A stretch of DNA of 29,284 nt from Porphyromonadaceae bacterium UBA7180 (GCA_002491165.1 DKVK01000011.1:1-29284); one strand, 5' to 3'; numbered from the stretch's first letter, positions 14,869 through 23,347 are shown. Program-made: numbers and translations. Notes: generated by a model not told the origin, from the letters alone.

Positions 14869-15348
14869 TCAGTACTTTTTCACGTTCGGGTCGGAGGCCC
14901 ATTTCTCGAAGGCGCGGATGGCGCCGCTGTTCTCTATGTGAATGCCGGGAACGTGACGCTTCAGCGGACGGCGTTCTATCTCGTCGTAGATAAACTTGTC
15001 GGAGAAGTCGATGGCCGCGGCATCTTCCTTCGTATTGCCATAAAATATTTTCTTGACCCCGGCCCAGTAGAGGGCGCTCAGGCACATGGGACACGGCTCG
15101 CAACTGCTGAACACAATGCAGCCGCCAAGCTGGAAAGTGCCGAGCGACCGGCAGGCGTTGCGTATGGCGTTTACCTCAGCGTGGGCCGTGGGGTCGTTGT
15201 CAAGTGTCACCGAATTGGCTCCGCGGGATATTATCTTTCCGTCGCGAACTATCACTGCCCCGAACGGGCCGCCGCCGCGCTCTATATTCTCTATCGAAAG
15301 TCTAACCGCCTCTTGCATGAACTCTTCGTTGTAGTCTTTATCACACAT
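14869..15348 (-). CDS. guaD: Guanine deaminase (CDA superfamily)
   Basis: This 159-residue cytoplasmic enzyme belongs to the cytidine deaminase superfamily and closely resembles the short Bacillus subtilis-type guanine deaminase, which converts guanine to xanthine and ammonia. Zinc ligands and the proton shuttle are all present: His56 and Glu58 in TAHAEVNAIR, and Cys83 and Cys86 in SSCEPCPMC. The IERGGGPFGAVIVRDGK block and the C-terminal FEKWASDPNVKKY ending also match the short GuaD type. A tRNA adenosine deaminase (TadA) is the main alternative, but the TLDNDPTAHAEVNAIR and SDKFIYDEI segments fit GuaD better. No consensus promoter was found upstream. guaB at 18668 is on the other strand and in a separate unit. 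Confidence 0.88.
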   Translation of the reverse strand: MCDKDYNEEFMQEAVRLSIENIERGGGPFGAVIVRDGKIISRGANSVTLDNDPTAHAEVNAIRNACRSLGTFQLGGCIVFSSCEPCPMCLSALYWAGVKKIFYGNTKEDAAAIDFSDKFIYDEIERRPLKRHVPGIHIENSGAIRAFEKWASDPNVKKY

Positions 15349-15541
15349 AATCAGATCCCTTTATAAAGTTTTGCCACACGCGCGCAGAAACCCGTATGTC
15401 GGATTCCCGTGGGGTGCAGTGGCATAGTTGGATTATACTTTTCAAACGTTCCGGGATACCGAAAGGTTTATCACAATCTGCAAAAAACAATTTTACGGCT
15501 TAGAATTTTGTGCTTCGCCACTATTTTTGTAATTTCGCACT

Positions 15542-17554
15542 ATGTTTTGGAAAAGGATAATGTCGCTTATGCTTCTGGTGGCTTGTGTCGCGCTGGCTTT
15601 CGGCCAGGGCAACCCCGGCGCCGGCGGCGACAACACAAAATACAAAGCGGGAAACGCCTGGACCCTGAGCTATCCACTGGGTTTCGCGGTACCTTCCACA
15701 ATCGATACCATACCCTTCAACTACCAGCGCCACGTCATCCCCTCGATGGTGACCGACGCATACGTCACGCCCGGCAACCTGGGTTCCCCGGGTCAGACAC
15801 TGCTCATCGAAGGGTTCCGGCCCCGCTCCACGTTCTTCTTCACAGACCCGCTGCACCATTGGCTGCCGACGGCCGGGAAGCAGAAGTTCTATAACGTCTA
15901 CATTCCCATGACATTGGCGGGCTACGACTTCGGAGGTAGCCGCGACACCGGCCAGGAACGGCTCGGGGCCACCTTCGCCGGGAGCCTCAACCGCCGCTTC
16001 GGCGCCGGAGCTTTCATAGACTACCTTTACTCCAAGGGTATGTACGCCAACCAGGCCGCCAAGGATGTGGCATACGGCTTCAACGCCTATTATAAAGGGG
16101 ACCGATACCAGACGCAGGCCTACTTCTATGCTTACAATATGGTGAACAAGGAGAACGGCGGTATCACCGACCCGCTTTACATCACCGACCCGGCGCAGCT
16201 ACAAGGCGGCGTCTCGAAAATCGACACCAAGAGCATCCCCGTGAACCTCAGCGACGCGCACTCACGCTCGCGCGGCTCACGCTTCTATATGTCGCATACC
16301 TACAACGTGGGCTTCTGGCGCGACACAGAGGTCAACGACACCCTAACGCGCCAGGAATATGTACCTGTAACGCAGTTCATTTACTCGCTCGACTGGGATC
16401 GGGCCACGCACATATTCACCAACGCCGCCTCAAACAACAGTTTTTGGGACCACCATTATCTCACCGATGGCGAGACCTACGACAAAACCTCCTATTCAAG
16501 CCTCAAGAACACCGTCGGCATCTCGATGATAGAGGGTTTCCAGAAATGGGCCAAATTCGGTCTTTCAGCTTACGCGCAGTATGAATTGCGGCGCTACACG
16601 CAGGCCAACAATGGCTGGATTCCCCCCGGCTCCGAAGAACCGGGCGAAGGGGAAGACACACCGCCGGGCGCCGACCTCACCCCCCTCCCCGAAGGTGTGG
16701 ACATAAAACCCAAAGCGTCGGAAAACCTCCTCTGGATAGGAGGCCGCATAGCCAAAACCCAGGGCACCACGCTGCGCTATGACGCCGACGTGAAGTTCGG
16801 GCTCTCCGGCGACGTGGTGGGCGACCTCGAGCTTTCCGGCAACGCCTACACGCAGTTCCGTCTCCTGGGAGACACCGTGCAGCTCAAGGCCAATGCCCAT
16901 CTCCGCAACACCGCGCAACCTTATCTGCTGAAGAACTACATATCGAACCATTACGCCTGGCATAACGACTTCGGCAAGACGCGTTCGTTCGGTATCGGCG
17001 GCGAACTTCTCATCCCCTGGACCGACACACGCATCTCGGCCGGATGGCGAAGCCTCCAGAACTATGTGTTCTTCAACACCACGGGCCTCCCGCAGCAGGA
17101 CGGCGGAACGGTGCATCTATTCTACGCCTCCGTGAAACAACACCTTAACTTCGGAATCTGGAACTGGGACAACGCCCTGACCTACCAGACCTCCTCCAAC
17201 GCCGAAGTGATTCCGGTTCCGGCGCTGACTATATACTCCAACATGTACTTGAAATTCAACGCCTTCCGCGTCCTGAATCTCCAGATAGGCGTCGACGCCG
17301 ACTATTACACGCGCTACCGCGGCTACAACTACGAGCCGGCCACGATGACCTTCCGCGTAGGGGAAGACTGGAAAGTGGGCAACTTCCCCTTCATGAACGC
17401 CTACGTCACCGCCAAGCTCTACAAGGTACGTTTCTATGTGCTTTATTCCCACTTCAACAAGGGATGGTTCACCAAGGACTACTTCGCCATGCCGCTCTAT
17501 CCCGTTAACCCGGCGCGCCTGCTCTTCGGCCTGAGCGTCGATTTCGCCGACTGA
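15542..17554 (+). CDS. Putative outer-membrane porin (Porin_10-like)
   Basis: The 670-residue product starts with a signal peptide (about 1-22, ending LAFGQ) and is then rich in alternating aromatic-polar strands (for example VAYGFNAYYKGDRYQTQAYFYAYNM), as in outer-membrane beta-barrels. The overall layout matches the Bacteroidetes putative porin family (Porin_10). An acidic, Pro- and Gly-rich loop at about 360-385 (EEPGEGEDTPPGAD) is probably extracellular. There is no TonB box or plug domain, so diffusion rather than TonB-dependent transport is likely. The substrate is unknown. A TATTTTTG element lies at 15522-15529, too close to the ATG for a normal leader; the second ATG at 15560 is a possible start. 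The SBP gene follows after 1 nt. Confidence 0.85.
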   Translation: MFWKRIMSLMLLVACVALAFGQGNPGAGGDNTKYKAGNAWTLSYPLGFAVPSTIDTIPFNYQRHVIPSMVTDAYVTPGNLGSPGQTLLIEGFRPRSTFFFTDPLHHWLPTAGKQKFYNVYIPMTLAGYDFGGSRDTGQERLGATFAGSLNRRFGAGAFIDYLYSKGMYANQAAKDVAYGFNAYYKGDRYQTQAYFYAYNMVNKENGGITDPLYITDPAQLQGGVSKIDTKSIPVNLSDAHSRSRGSRFYMSHTYNVGFWRDTEVNDTLTRQEYVPVTQFIYSLDWDRATHIFTNAASNNSFWDHHYLTDGETYDKTSYSSLKNTVGISMIEGFQKWAKFGLSAYAQYELRRYTQANNGWIPPGSEEPGEGEDTPPGADLTPLPEGVDIKPKASENLLWIGGRIAKTQGTTLRYDADVKFGLSGDVVGDLELSGNAYTQFRLLGDTVQLKANAHLRNTAQPYLLKNYISNHYAWHNDFGKTRSFGIGGELLIPWTDTRISAGWRSLQNYVFFNTTGLPQQDGGTVHLFYASVKQHLNFGIWNWDNALTYQTSSNAEVIPVPALTIYSNMYLKFNAFRVLNLQIGVDADYYTRYRGYNYEPATMTFRVGEDWKVGNFPFMNAYVTAKLYKVRFYVLYSHFNKGWFTKDYFAMPLYPVNPARLLFGLSVDFAD

Positions 17555-17555
17555 C

Positions 17556-18437
17556 ATGAAACTCCGTGACCTCCATAGCGAGACGGCACAACGCCGCTTC
17601 CAACCCGTCAAGGGGCGGCGCATAGCGCTCTACGTGCTGCTGCTCGTGGCCGTCCTCTTCACCATGGTTGCGCTCTACACCTGCGGAGGCGACGCCGGCA
17701 AAAGCAAGAAAGCACCCTTGCCGCCGGGCGACCGCGGCGACACGTTGCTGGTGGCCATCACCCACTCCCCGATGAGCTATTACCTCTACGGCGACACCAT
17801 CGGCGGCCTCAACTATGACATGCTGCGCCTGATGGCCGCCGACATGGGGCGCCCCATACGCTTCATCCCGGTGCTCTCGCTCGAAGAGTCGCTCGACGCC
17901 CTCACCGCCCGGCAGGTCGACATCCTCGCCTCGCTCCCCGTGACGGCCGGCATGCGCGACAAATACCTCTTCTCCGAAGACGTTTTCCTCGACCGGCAGG
18001 TGCTTGTGCAACTCAACGGCACGGACGGCAAACCGCGCGCCGCCTCGGTGCTCGACCTTGCGGGCGACACCGTACACATCGAGAAAAACTCCCCGGTACG
18101 CCAAAGGCTCGACAACCTGTCGTCGGAAATCGGAGCCCCGGTGACCATCGTCCCCCACCCTGATCTTTCGGACGAATACCTCTTCCTGAAAGTGGCCGGC
18201 GGCGAGCTTCGCTACGCCGTAATCAACGAAAAGACGGCGGCGAGGATGCACCTCAAGCATCCGGATGTGAACATCGACACGCCGATAGGGTTCACGCAAT
18301 TCCAGGCATGGCTGACGCGCCGCCGCGACGTGGCGCTCCACGACAGCATAGACAGCTGGCTGACGCGCTTCAAAGCCACCGACCGCTACCGGCAGCTCCT
18401 CGACCGCTACTCAGCCACCGACACCCTCGCACAGTAA
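17556..18437 (+). CDS. Membrane-anchored family 3 substrate-binding protein
   Basis: A short basic cytoplasmic stretch, one membrane helix (about 23-42) and a bacterial extracellular solute-binding domain of family 3 (about 62-285) make up this 293-residue protein. DTLLVAITHSPMSYYLYGD opens the domain, and GLNYDMLRLMAADMGRPIRF and LDALTARQVDILASLPVTAG follow the family pattern. The domain resembles the N-terminal module of MltF lytic transglycosylases, but the transglycosylase domain is absent. No permease or ATPase gene is adjacent, so it is probably not a normal ABC transporter component. The start lies 1 nt after the porin stop, indicating co-expression. The Cys at 43 does not fit a good lipobox. 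Confidence 0.82.
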   Translation: MKLRDLHSETAQRRFQPVKGRRIALYVLLLVAVLFTMVALYTCGGDAGKSKKAPLPPGDRGDTLLVAITHSPMSYYLYGDTIGGLNYDMLRLMAADMGRPIRFIPVLSLEESLDALTARQVDILASLPVTAGMRDKYLFSEDVFLDRQVLVQLNGTDGKPRAASVLDLAGDTVHIEKNSPVRQRLDNLSSEIGAPVTIVPHPDLSDEYLFLKVAGGELRYAVINEKTAARMHLKHPDVNIDTPIGFTQFQAWLTRRRDVALHDSIDSWLTRFKATDRYRQLLDRYSATDTLAQ

Positions 18438-18460
18438 GCATCCGCACACGATAACGCCAG

Positions 18461-18533
18461 CTTAGCTAAAGCAGCTAAATTAGTTATTACCAATAGGTTA
18501 GTTTAGACAGCTATTATAGCAGAATTAGCTAAG
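18461..18533. repeat. TAGCTA-rich repeats with 9-bp inverted ends
   Basis: CTTAGCTAA (18461-18469) and TTAGCTAAG (18525-18533) are perfect inverted copies. Between them are variants such as CAGCTAAATTAG and CAGCTATTATAG. The block lies between the SBP stop and the guaB promoter. It could fold, but it has no U-tract and matches no riboswitch I know. Confidence 0.4.
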
Positions 18534-18599
18534 ACTACCACGTATAATAAGCCTGATAGTCCGCTCCCCAAAAGTTTTTTAACTTTTTTTGCGTTAAAA

Positions 18600-18631
18600 T
18601 TTGGCCGTTTCGCTAAAGATGAGTAATTTTG
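18600..18631 (+). promoter_or_regulatory. Bacteroidetes-type promoter for guaB
   Basis: TTTG (18600-18603), 20 nt, TAATTTTG (18624-18631). It is an exact consensus match, with a leader of about 30 nt before the guaB ATG. Confidence 0.75.
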
Positions 18632-18667
18632 CGTGCAATAAATTCAACTTCTTAGCACAGCCAAAAT

Positions 18668-20140
18668 ATGTCGTTTATTGCAGATAGGGTAAAGATGGAA
18701 GGGCTCACCTTCGACGATGTCCTCCTGATACCCGCTTATTCCCAAGTACTACCCCGCGAAGTAAACCTGACAACCAAATTCAGCCGCCGCATCACGCTGA
18801 ATGTCCCCATCGTGTCCGCCGCCATGGACACCGTGACCGAAGCGCGGCTCGCCATCGCCATCGCCCGTGAGGGAGGCATCGGGGTGATTCACAAGAACAT
18901 GTCTATCGAAGAGCAAGCCCGCCAGGTGCACGCTGTGAAACGTGCCGAAAACGGCATGATTTATGACCCCGTCACCATCCGCTGCGGCGCCACTGTGCGC
19001 GATGCCCTCGAAATGATGCACGAATATCACATCGGCGGCATCCCCGTGGTGGACGAAAACCTCATCCTCCGCGGCATAGTCACCAACCGCGATCTCCGCT
19101 TCGAGCGCGACCTCGACAAGAAAATCGACGAGGTGATGACCACCGAAAACCTTATCACCACCAACCAGCACACCGACCTGGAACAGGCCACGGAAATACT
19201 CCAGCGCCACAAAATCGAGAAACTGCCGGTTGTGGACAGCGACGGTCGCCTCGTGGGCCTCGTCACCTATAAAGATATAACAAAAGCCAAAGACAAGCCT
19301 TACAGCTGCAAGGACCGCCTGGGCCGTCTGCGCGTGGCCGCCGGCATCGGCGTGACGCCCGACAGCATGGTGCGTGCCCGCGCCCTCGTGGAAGCCGGCG
19401 TCGACGCACTGGTCATCGACACCGCACACGGCCACAGCGCCGGAGTTGTCGGCATCCTCAAGCAGGTCAAGGAAGCCTTCCCCGATATCGACGTCGTGGT
19501 AGGCAACATCGCAACCGGCGACGCCGCCCGTTTCCTGGTTGAGAACGGCGCCGACGGCGTGAAGGTGGGCATCGGCCCGGGTTCTATCTGCACCACACGC
19601 GTGGTGGCAGGCGTCGGCGTGCCGCAGCTCTCAGCCATCTACGACGTGGCCAAAGCCCTCGAAGGCACCGGCGTGCCCCTAATCGCCGACGGCGGCATAC
19701 GTTATTCCGGCGACATAGTGAAGGCACTGGCCGCCGGCGGTTATTCCGTGATGCTCGGCGGTATGCTGGCCGGCGTGGAGGAATCCCCCGGCGACACCAT
19801 CATCTTCAACGGCCGCAAATTCAAGACCTACCGCGGCATGGGGTCGCTCGAAGCCATGGAGAAAGGCTCCAAGGACCGCTATTTCCAGGGCAACGAGACC
19901 GACGCCAAGAAGCTCGTTCCCGAAGGCATCGCCGCCCGCGTGCCCTTCAAGGGTTCGCTCTATGAGGTTGTCTACCAGATGCTCGGCGGCCTGAGGGCAG
20001 GCATGGGCTACTGCGGCGCCAAGGACATCGAGGCGCTTCACCACGCACAGTTCACCCGAATCACCGCCGCCGGTGTGCTGGAAAGCCATCCCCACGATGT
20101 CTCCATCACCGCCGAGGCCCCCAATTACAGCCGCTCGTAA
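18668..20140 (+). CDS. guaB: IMP dehydrogenase
   Basis: GuaB oxidises IMP to XMP with NAD+, the first committed step of guanine nucleotide synthesis. At 490 residues it has the standard bacterial length. The (beta/alpha)8 barrel is split by a pair of CBS domains (about 96-210), which bind regulatory nucleotides. The catalytic Cys308 lies in GIGPGSICTTRVVAGVGVPQ, and the flap residues RGMGSLEAMEKGSKDRYFQ follow near 395. LTFDDVLLIPAYSQVLP is the usual N-terminal signature. All key elements are intact. It has its own consensus promoter, and the parvulin gene starts 150 nt downstream. Confidence 0.98.
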   Translation: MSFIADRVKMEGLTFDDVLLIPAYSQVLPREVNLTTKFSRRITLNVPIVSAAMDTVTEARLAIAIAREGGIGVIHKNMSIEEQARQVHAVKRAENGMIYDPVTIRCGATVRDALEMMHEYHIGGIPVVDENLILRGIVTNRDLRFERDLDKKIDEVMTTENLITTNQHTDLEQATEILQRHKIEKLPVVDSDGRLVGLVTYKDITKAKDKPYSCKDRLGRLRVAAGIGVTPDSMVRARALVEAGVDALVIDTAHGHSAGVVGILKQVKEAFPDIDVVVGNIATGDAARFLVENGADGVKVGIGPGSICTTRVVAGVGVPQLSAIYDVAKALEGTGVPLIADGGIRYSGDIVKALAAGGYSVMLGGMLAGVEESPGDTIIFNGRKFKTYRGMGSLEAMEKGSKDRYFQGNETDAKKLVPEGIAARVPFKGSLYEVVYQMLGGLRAGMGYCGAKDIEALHHAQFTRITAAGVLESHPHDVSITAEAPNYSRS

Positions 20141-20226
20141 CAGCTATGGAACCGGTTGCCGCGGCGCCAATTCGCGTCCACGGCTAATTTTTACAGCGTA
20201 AGATAAAATTTTTCACAAATATTCAC

Positions 20227-20267
20227 GTTAATAGGTTGGAAAGACGTGCTCTCTCCAACCTATTAAC
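20227..20267 (+). promoter_or_regulatory. Perfect 14-bp hairpin in the guaB-parvulin gap
   Basis: GTTAATAGGTTGGA (20227-20240) pairs perfectly with TCCAACCTATTAAC (20254-20267) around a 13-nt loop. It sits 23 nt before the parvulin ATG. No T-run follows, so it is not a classical terminator. It could be a protein-binding palindrome or a 5' stem affecting stability or translation. Confidence 0.6.
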
Positions 20268-20290
20268 TTGCAACGAAAAATACAACTGAA

Positions 20291-22216
20291 ATGAAAAGTA
20301 GCCTGTTTATCGGCGCCGGACTGGCCCTTACGGCCGCAGTGGCTTTTGCCGCCAAGGACCCCGTTGTCATGACTGTCAACGGGCGTGACGTGCATCGCTC
20401 GGAGTTCGAATACCTTTACCACAAGAATACGAAGCAACAGATTGAGCCTCAGCCCCTTGACCAGTATGTAGAAATGTTCAAGGTATATAAGCTGAAGGTT
20501 GCCGACGCGCTGGCCAACGGCGTGGACACCACCAAGACCTTCAAGCGTGACATGAACCAATACCGCAACGAACTGGCCGGCCCGCTGCTTGTTGACTCCG
20601 TGCTTCTCTACAAGCTGGCCCACGAGCAGTATGACCGCGGTGCCACCGAACGGGAAGCACACCACATCATGCTCTTCAAGACCCCCGACAAAGCCAAAAA
20701 CCGCGAACTGCGCCAGCGCATGGACTCGCTGCACACCGTGCTCGCCAACGGCGGCGACTTCGAAGAACTGGCCCGGCAATTCTCGCAGGACCAGGGTTCC
20801 AAAGCCAACGGCGGAAACATGGGATTTGTCATGGCCGGTATGCTCCCCGTGGAGTTCGAGGAGGTGATGTACTCCCTCCCCGAAGGTCAGATTTCAGACG
20901 TCACCGAGACTCAGATGGGATACCATATCCTCAAAGGCGGCGCCTCACGTCCATTCAGCGGCTTCTGCGAGGCCAGCCACATTCTTTTCTCCACGCAGGG
21001 CAAGGACGAGGCCCGGGTCTACGCACTGGCCGACAGCGTGGCTGACGTGCTCCGCCAGGACCCGAGCCAGTTCACGGCTCTGGCAAAAAAATACTCCAAC
21101 GACCCCTCGGTGGCACAGAATGGCGGCGCCCTGCCTCCCTTCAGCACCGGCAAGATGGTCAAAGAGTTCTCCGACGCCGCTTTCGCGCTTGCCGACGGTG
21201 AGATTTCAGATCCCGTAAAGACACGCTTCGGATACCACGTCATCTACAAACGCGGCCATCAGGGAATGCAGCCGTTCGACAATGCCAAAGCCGGACTTTT
21301 CGCCCGTATCACCAACCCCGGCGACGCCCGCAACGAAATCCTGCTCGACAACAACTGGGAGAAATGGGGCAAACGCTTCAAACTGAAGAATAACGCCAAA
21401 CTCGTTGCCGAACTGCGACAGAATATCGCCTCCGAAGGTGTAGAAAAGGCTCTCGCCGATGCCATGGCAGCCGGTCGCGGCGGCGAAACCCTCTTCAAGA
21501 TAGGGAAGGACATTTACACCCTCGGCGACTTCAACAACTACGCCGCAACGCTCGCCAAGCGTAACAATGACCCCGACGAGGCGAGATTCTTCGACAAAGC
21601 GCTGCGCCGCTTCCAGACCAATATGCTCCGCGAAGACGCCTACGACGCCGTCATCGGCGAGAATCCCGAAATCGGCAACCTACTGAACGAATACCGCGAC
21701 GGCTCGTTGCTCTACGAGATAAGCCTGCGCAACGTCTGGGACAAGGCCGCCAAGGATACCGAAGGCCTCAACCGCTACTTCGCCGAACACCGCGGCGACT
21801 TCTCATGGTCCGAACCACGCGTCAAGGGATTCCTCGTCAAGGCCGAAAGCGACTCGCTGGCCAACGCCGTCCGCCTGCGTATGCAGCAACTCGGCACCGA
21901 CACGCTGGTGAAGACTATACGCTCCGAGTTCGGTATGCCTGTTTCCATTGACCGCATCCTCGTCAAGAAGGGAGACAACCAGATAGTCGACTACCTGGTG
22001 TTCAACGAAAGTCAGGGCGACGCACCCTTCGTGCAGGGCTACCCCGCCTACTTCGTCTATGATATCCGTACCCTCAAGGAGCCGGAAGAACTCAACGACG
22101 TGAAAGGACTCGTCACAAGCGCCTATCAGGACCAGCTCGAACAAGACTGGATACGCGACCTCAAACAGCGCTACCCCATAGTAGTAAACGAAAAAGAGCT
22201 GAAGAAAATAAAATAA
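20291..22216 (+). CDS. Exported parvulin-type peptidyl-prolyl isomerase
   Basis: This 641-residue periplasmic protein carries a signal peptide (about 1-21, ending AVAFAAK), a SurA-like helical region (about 25-115), then two parvulin domains at about 123-215 and 228-321. Each has the family pattern: HIMLFKTP or HILFSTQG, then FEELARQFSQD or FTALAKKYSND, then the GYHILK or GYHVIYK ending. The remaining 320 residues hold a helical region and a second substrate-binding-like segment. In Bacteroidetes such proteins are thought to help fold outer-membrane proteins. The length is larger than E. coli SurA (428). A terminator follows at 22241. A perfect hairpin precedes the start. Confidence 0.9.
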   Translation: MKSSLFIGAGLALTAAVAFAAKDPVVMTVNGRDVHRSEFEYLYHKNTKQQIEPQPLDQYVEMFKVYKLKVADALANGVDTTKTFKRDMNQYRNELAGPLLVDSVLLYKLAHEQYDRGATEREAHHIMLFKTPDKAKNRELRQRMDSLHTVLANGGDFEELARQFSQDQGSKANGGNMGFVMAGMLPVEFEEVMYSLPEGQISDVTETQMGYHILKGGASRPFSGFCEASHILFSTQGKDEARVYALADSVADVLRQDPSQFTALAKKYSNDPSVAQNGGALPPFSTGKMVKEFSDAAFALADGEISDPVKTRFGYHVIYKRGHQGMQPFDNAKAGLFARITNPGDARNEILLDNNWEKWGKRFKLKNNAKLVAELRQNIASEGVEKALADAMAAGRGGETLFKIGKDIYTLGDFNNYAATLAKRNNDPDEARFFDKALRRFQTNMLREDAYDAVIGENPEIGNLLNEYRDGSLLYEISLRNVWDKAAKDTEGLNRYFAEHRGDFSWSEPRVKGFLVKAESDSLANAVRLRMQQLGTDTLVKTIRSEFGMPVSIDRILVKKGDNQIVDYLVFNESQGDAPFVQGYPAYFVYDIRTLKEPEELNDVKGLVTSAYQDQLEQDWIRDLKQRYPIVVNEKELKKIK

Positions 22217-22240
22217 CGGCCCCGCCGCACAGAACATAAA

Positions 22241-22269
22241 AGCAGTCGCCTGGGGCGGCTGCTTTTTTT
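22241..22269 (+). terminator. Intrinsic terminator after the parvulin gene
   Basis: AGCAGTCGCC (22241-22250) pairs with GGCGGCTGCT (22254-22263) with one wobble around TGG, followed by a run of T (22263-22269). Confidence 0.9.
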
Positions 22270-22320
22270 AATGACTGTGCCTGTTATCATAAGAAATGAA
22301 CTTCTCCACAACCGCGAAAA

Positions 22321-22373
22321 ACCACATTAATTATATCTGTCACATCAGCAACATTAATAACATCAGTTACATC
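22321..22373 (-). repeat. Two imperfect 27-bp tandem repeats
   Basis: On the minus strand, two adjacent copies share the pattern GATGTnAC-GAT-TnATTAATGTnG. Parts of the unit recur in inverted orientation on the other side of the tRNA (22809-22843). In one minus-strand frame the array would read DVTDVINVADVTDIINVV, but that frame also spans the tRNA and is not a gene. Confidence 0.5.
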
Positions 22374-22504
22374 TAAAACATAAAAAGCAATCTCGCTTCT
22401 TACATAGTCTATTTTGGCGCAAAAACGCGCCCTATTTATATTTCCTTGATAATCAACGCCTTTTAAATGCACCAAAAAGCAGAAAACATTTTTTGGCAAA
22501 AAAA

Positions 22505-22536
22505 TTTGGAGATGTCGGCAAAAAGTGCTAACTTTG
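22505..22536 (+). promoter_or_regulatory. Promoter for tRNA-His
   Basis: TTTG (22505-22508), 20 nt, TAACTTTG (22529-22536). It is an exact consensus match about 60 nt before the tRNA. Confidence 0.72.
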
Positions 22537-22597
22537 CATCGCTTTTCGGATAGCAACCTTGCGAAGCCTTTAGTGGAAGCTATCAGGGAAAGCGTAT

Positions 22598-22672
22598 GGT
22601 GAATGTAGCTCAGTTGGTTAGAGCGACGGATTGTGGTTCCGTAGGTCGTGGGTTCGAGACCCATCTTTCACC
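22598..22672 (+). tRNA. tRNA-His (anticodon GTG)
   Basis: A full cloverleaf can be drawn. The acceptor stem is GTGAATG (22599-22605) with CTTTCAC (22665-22671). The D-arm is GCTC..GAGC, the anticodon arm ACGGA-TTGTGGT-TCCGT with anticodon GTG, and the T-arm GTGGG-TTCGAGA-CCCAT. G at 22598 is the extra G-1 expected of tRNA-His and can pair with discriminator C at 22672. The acceptor stem has one T-T mismatch (position 6 with 67). CCA is not clearly encoded. It has its own promoter upstream and hairpins downstream. Confidence 0.95.
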
Positions 22673-22717
22673 CAATATCCGAAAGGGTATATTTGTTTTG
22701 GTGAAATAATTACAATG

Positions 22718-22750
22718 AATCATCCGCAGTGATACGGGTGATTTATTTTT
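22718..22750 (+). terminator. Intrinsic terminator downstream of tRNA-His
   Basis: AATCATCCG (22718-22726) pairs with CGGGTGATT (22735-22743) with one wobble, around an 8-nt loop, followed by TATTTTTT. Confidence 0.75.
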
Positions 22751-22808
22751 TGCGGCTGCCGCAAGCGGTTACGAAAGCATTTGCGGTGAAGCCGGCAACA
22801 TCGACATC

Positions 22809-22843
22809 ATATAATTAATGTGGCGAATGTTGCGGATGTGACA
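22809..22843 (+). repeat. Inverted copy of the 27-bp repeat unit
   Basis: ATATAATTAATGTGG (22809-22823) is an exact reverse-complement match to 22322-22336. ATGTTGCGGATGTGACA (22827-22843) matches the complement of 22338-22354 at 16 of 17 positions. The order of the two parts is swapped, as expected for a permuted tandem array. Confidence 0.5.
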
Positions 22844-22953
22844 TCGCTTCATATTGCCCTTAGGAATCATAGTGCTCATAATGCCTTTCAAGAGCAATTG
22901 TGCTCTTGAAGAAAGCTAATATTGTTCCCGAAGGAGAGATTTTCGGGATTTGG

Positions 22954-22985
22954 TTTGGCGGTGTTTGAAAAAGTTCGTAACTTTG
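22954..22985 (+). promoter_or_regulatory. Promoter of the cobalamin riboswitch transcript
   Basis: TTTG (22954-22957), 20 nt, TAACTTTG (22978-22985). It is an exact consensus match that places the transcript start just upstream of the riboswitch. Confidence 0.72.
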
Positions 22986-22990
22986 CGGCG

Positions 22991-23185
22991 CTATTGGGCC
23001 CCGGCATGGAGATGCCTTGGAATACGGTGTGAATCCGTAACAGTACCCGCTGCTGTAAGTTCCCGTCCCCGTGCGGTTTATCCGCGCCCCGGGACGCTCA
23101 AAGTAAGACGCACGATGTCACTGGCAATCACCCGCCGGGAAGACGCGCCTTTACGGAACAAGTCAGAAGACCGGCCCACGAGCAA
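22991..23185 (+). ncRNA. Cobalamin (B12) riboswitch
   Basis: The conserved aptamer blocks occur in order: a small stem (GGCATGGAGATGCC), GGAATACGGTGTGAATCCG, then CAGTACCCGCTGCTGTAAG, the B12-box-like CACTGGCAATC..CCGGGAAGACG and AAGTCAGAAGACCGGCC. GGGCC at 22996-23000 can pair with GGCCC at 23173-23177 to close the domain. Binding of adenosylcobalamin or a related form normally lowers expression of the downstream gene. Here that is btuB, after a leader with an intrinsic terminator, so control by transcription termination is likely. Exact ends are approximate. Confidence 0.93.
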
Positions 23186-23270
23186 TCGCTTTTTGCGCCT
23201 GCGGGACCACGGGCTTACGTAACCTCCTTTTTCCGGCCGTCTTATAACCTCCGAAACGAGCTTGAACCTG

Positions 23271-23306
23271 CCCCGTAGCGCAAACTTGCGTTCCGGGATT
23301 TTTTTG
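23271..23306 (+). terminator. Intrinsic terminator in the btuB leader
   Basis: CCCG (23272-23275) with CGGG (23294-23297) and CGCA with TGCG form a stem around AACT, followed by seven T (23299-23305). It lies between the riboswitch and the btuB start, where a ligand-controlled terminator would be expected. Confidence 0.75.
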
Positions 23307-23347
23307 TAACCATTTATAACCAGGTTGCCTGATTATCAACTCGCTTC

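Larger units (their letters stand above)
22673..22953. other. Intergenic region between tRNA-His and the B12 locus
   Basis: No gene is seen. It holds a short stem right after the tRNA (ATATCC/GGGTAT, 22675-22690), a better terminator at 22718-22750, and copies of the ATTAATGTGG and ATGTTGC-GATGTGACA repeats at 22809-22843. Confidence 0.6.

Noticed and set aside
22321..22373. Short CRISPR-like array
   Set aside because: Only two adjacent imperfect units occur, with no spacers and no cas genes.
22287..22664. Minus-strand open frame starting MGLEPTTYGTTIRRSNQLSY
   Set aside because: This is the well-known spurious translation of the antisense strand of a tRNA; here it runs through tRNA-His and the tandem repeats.
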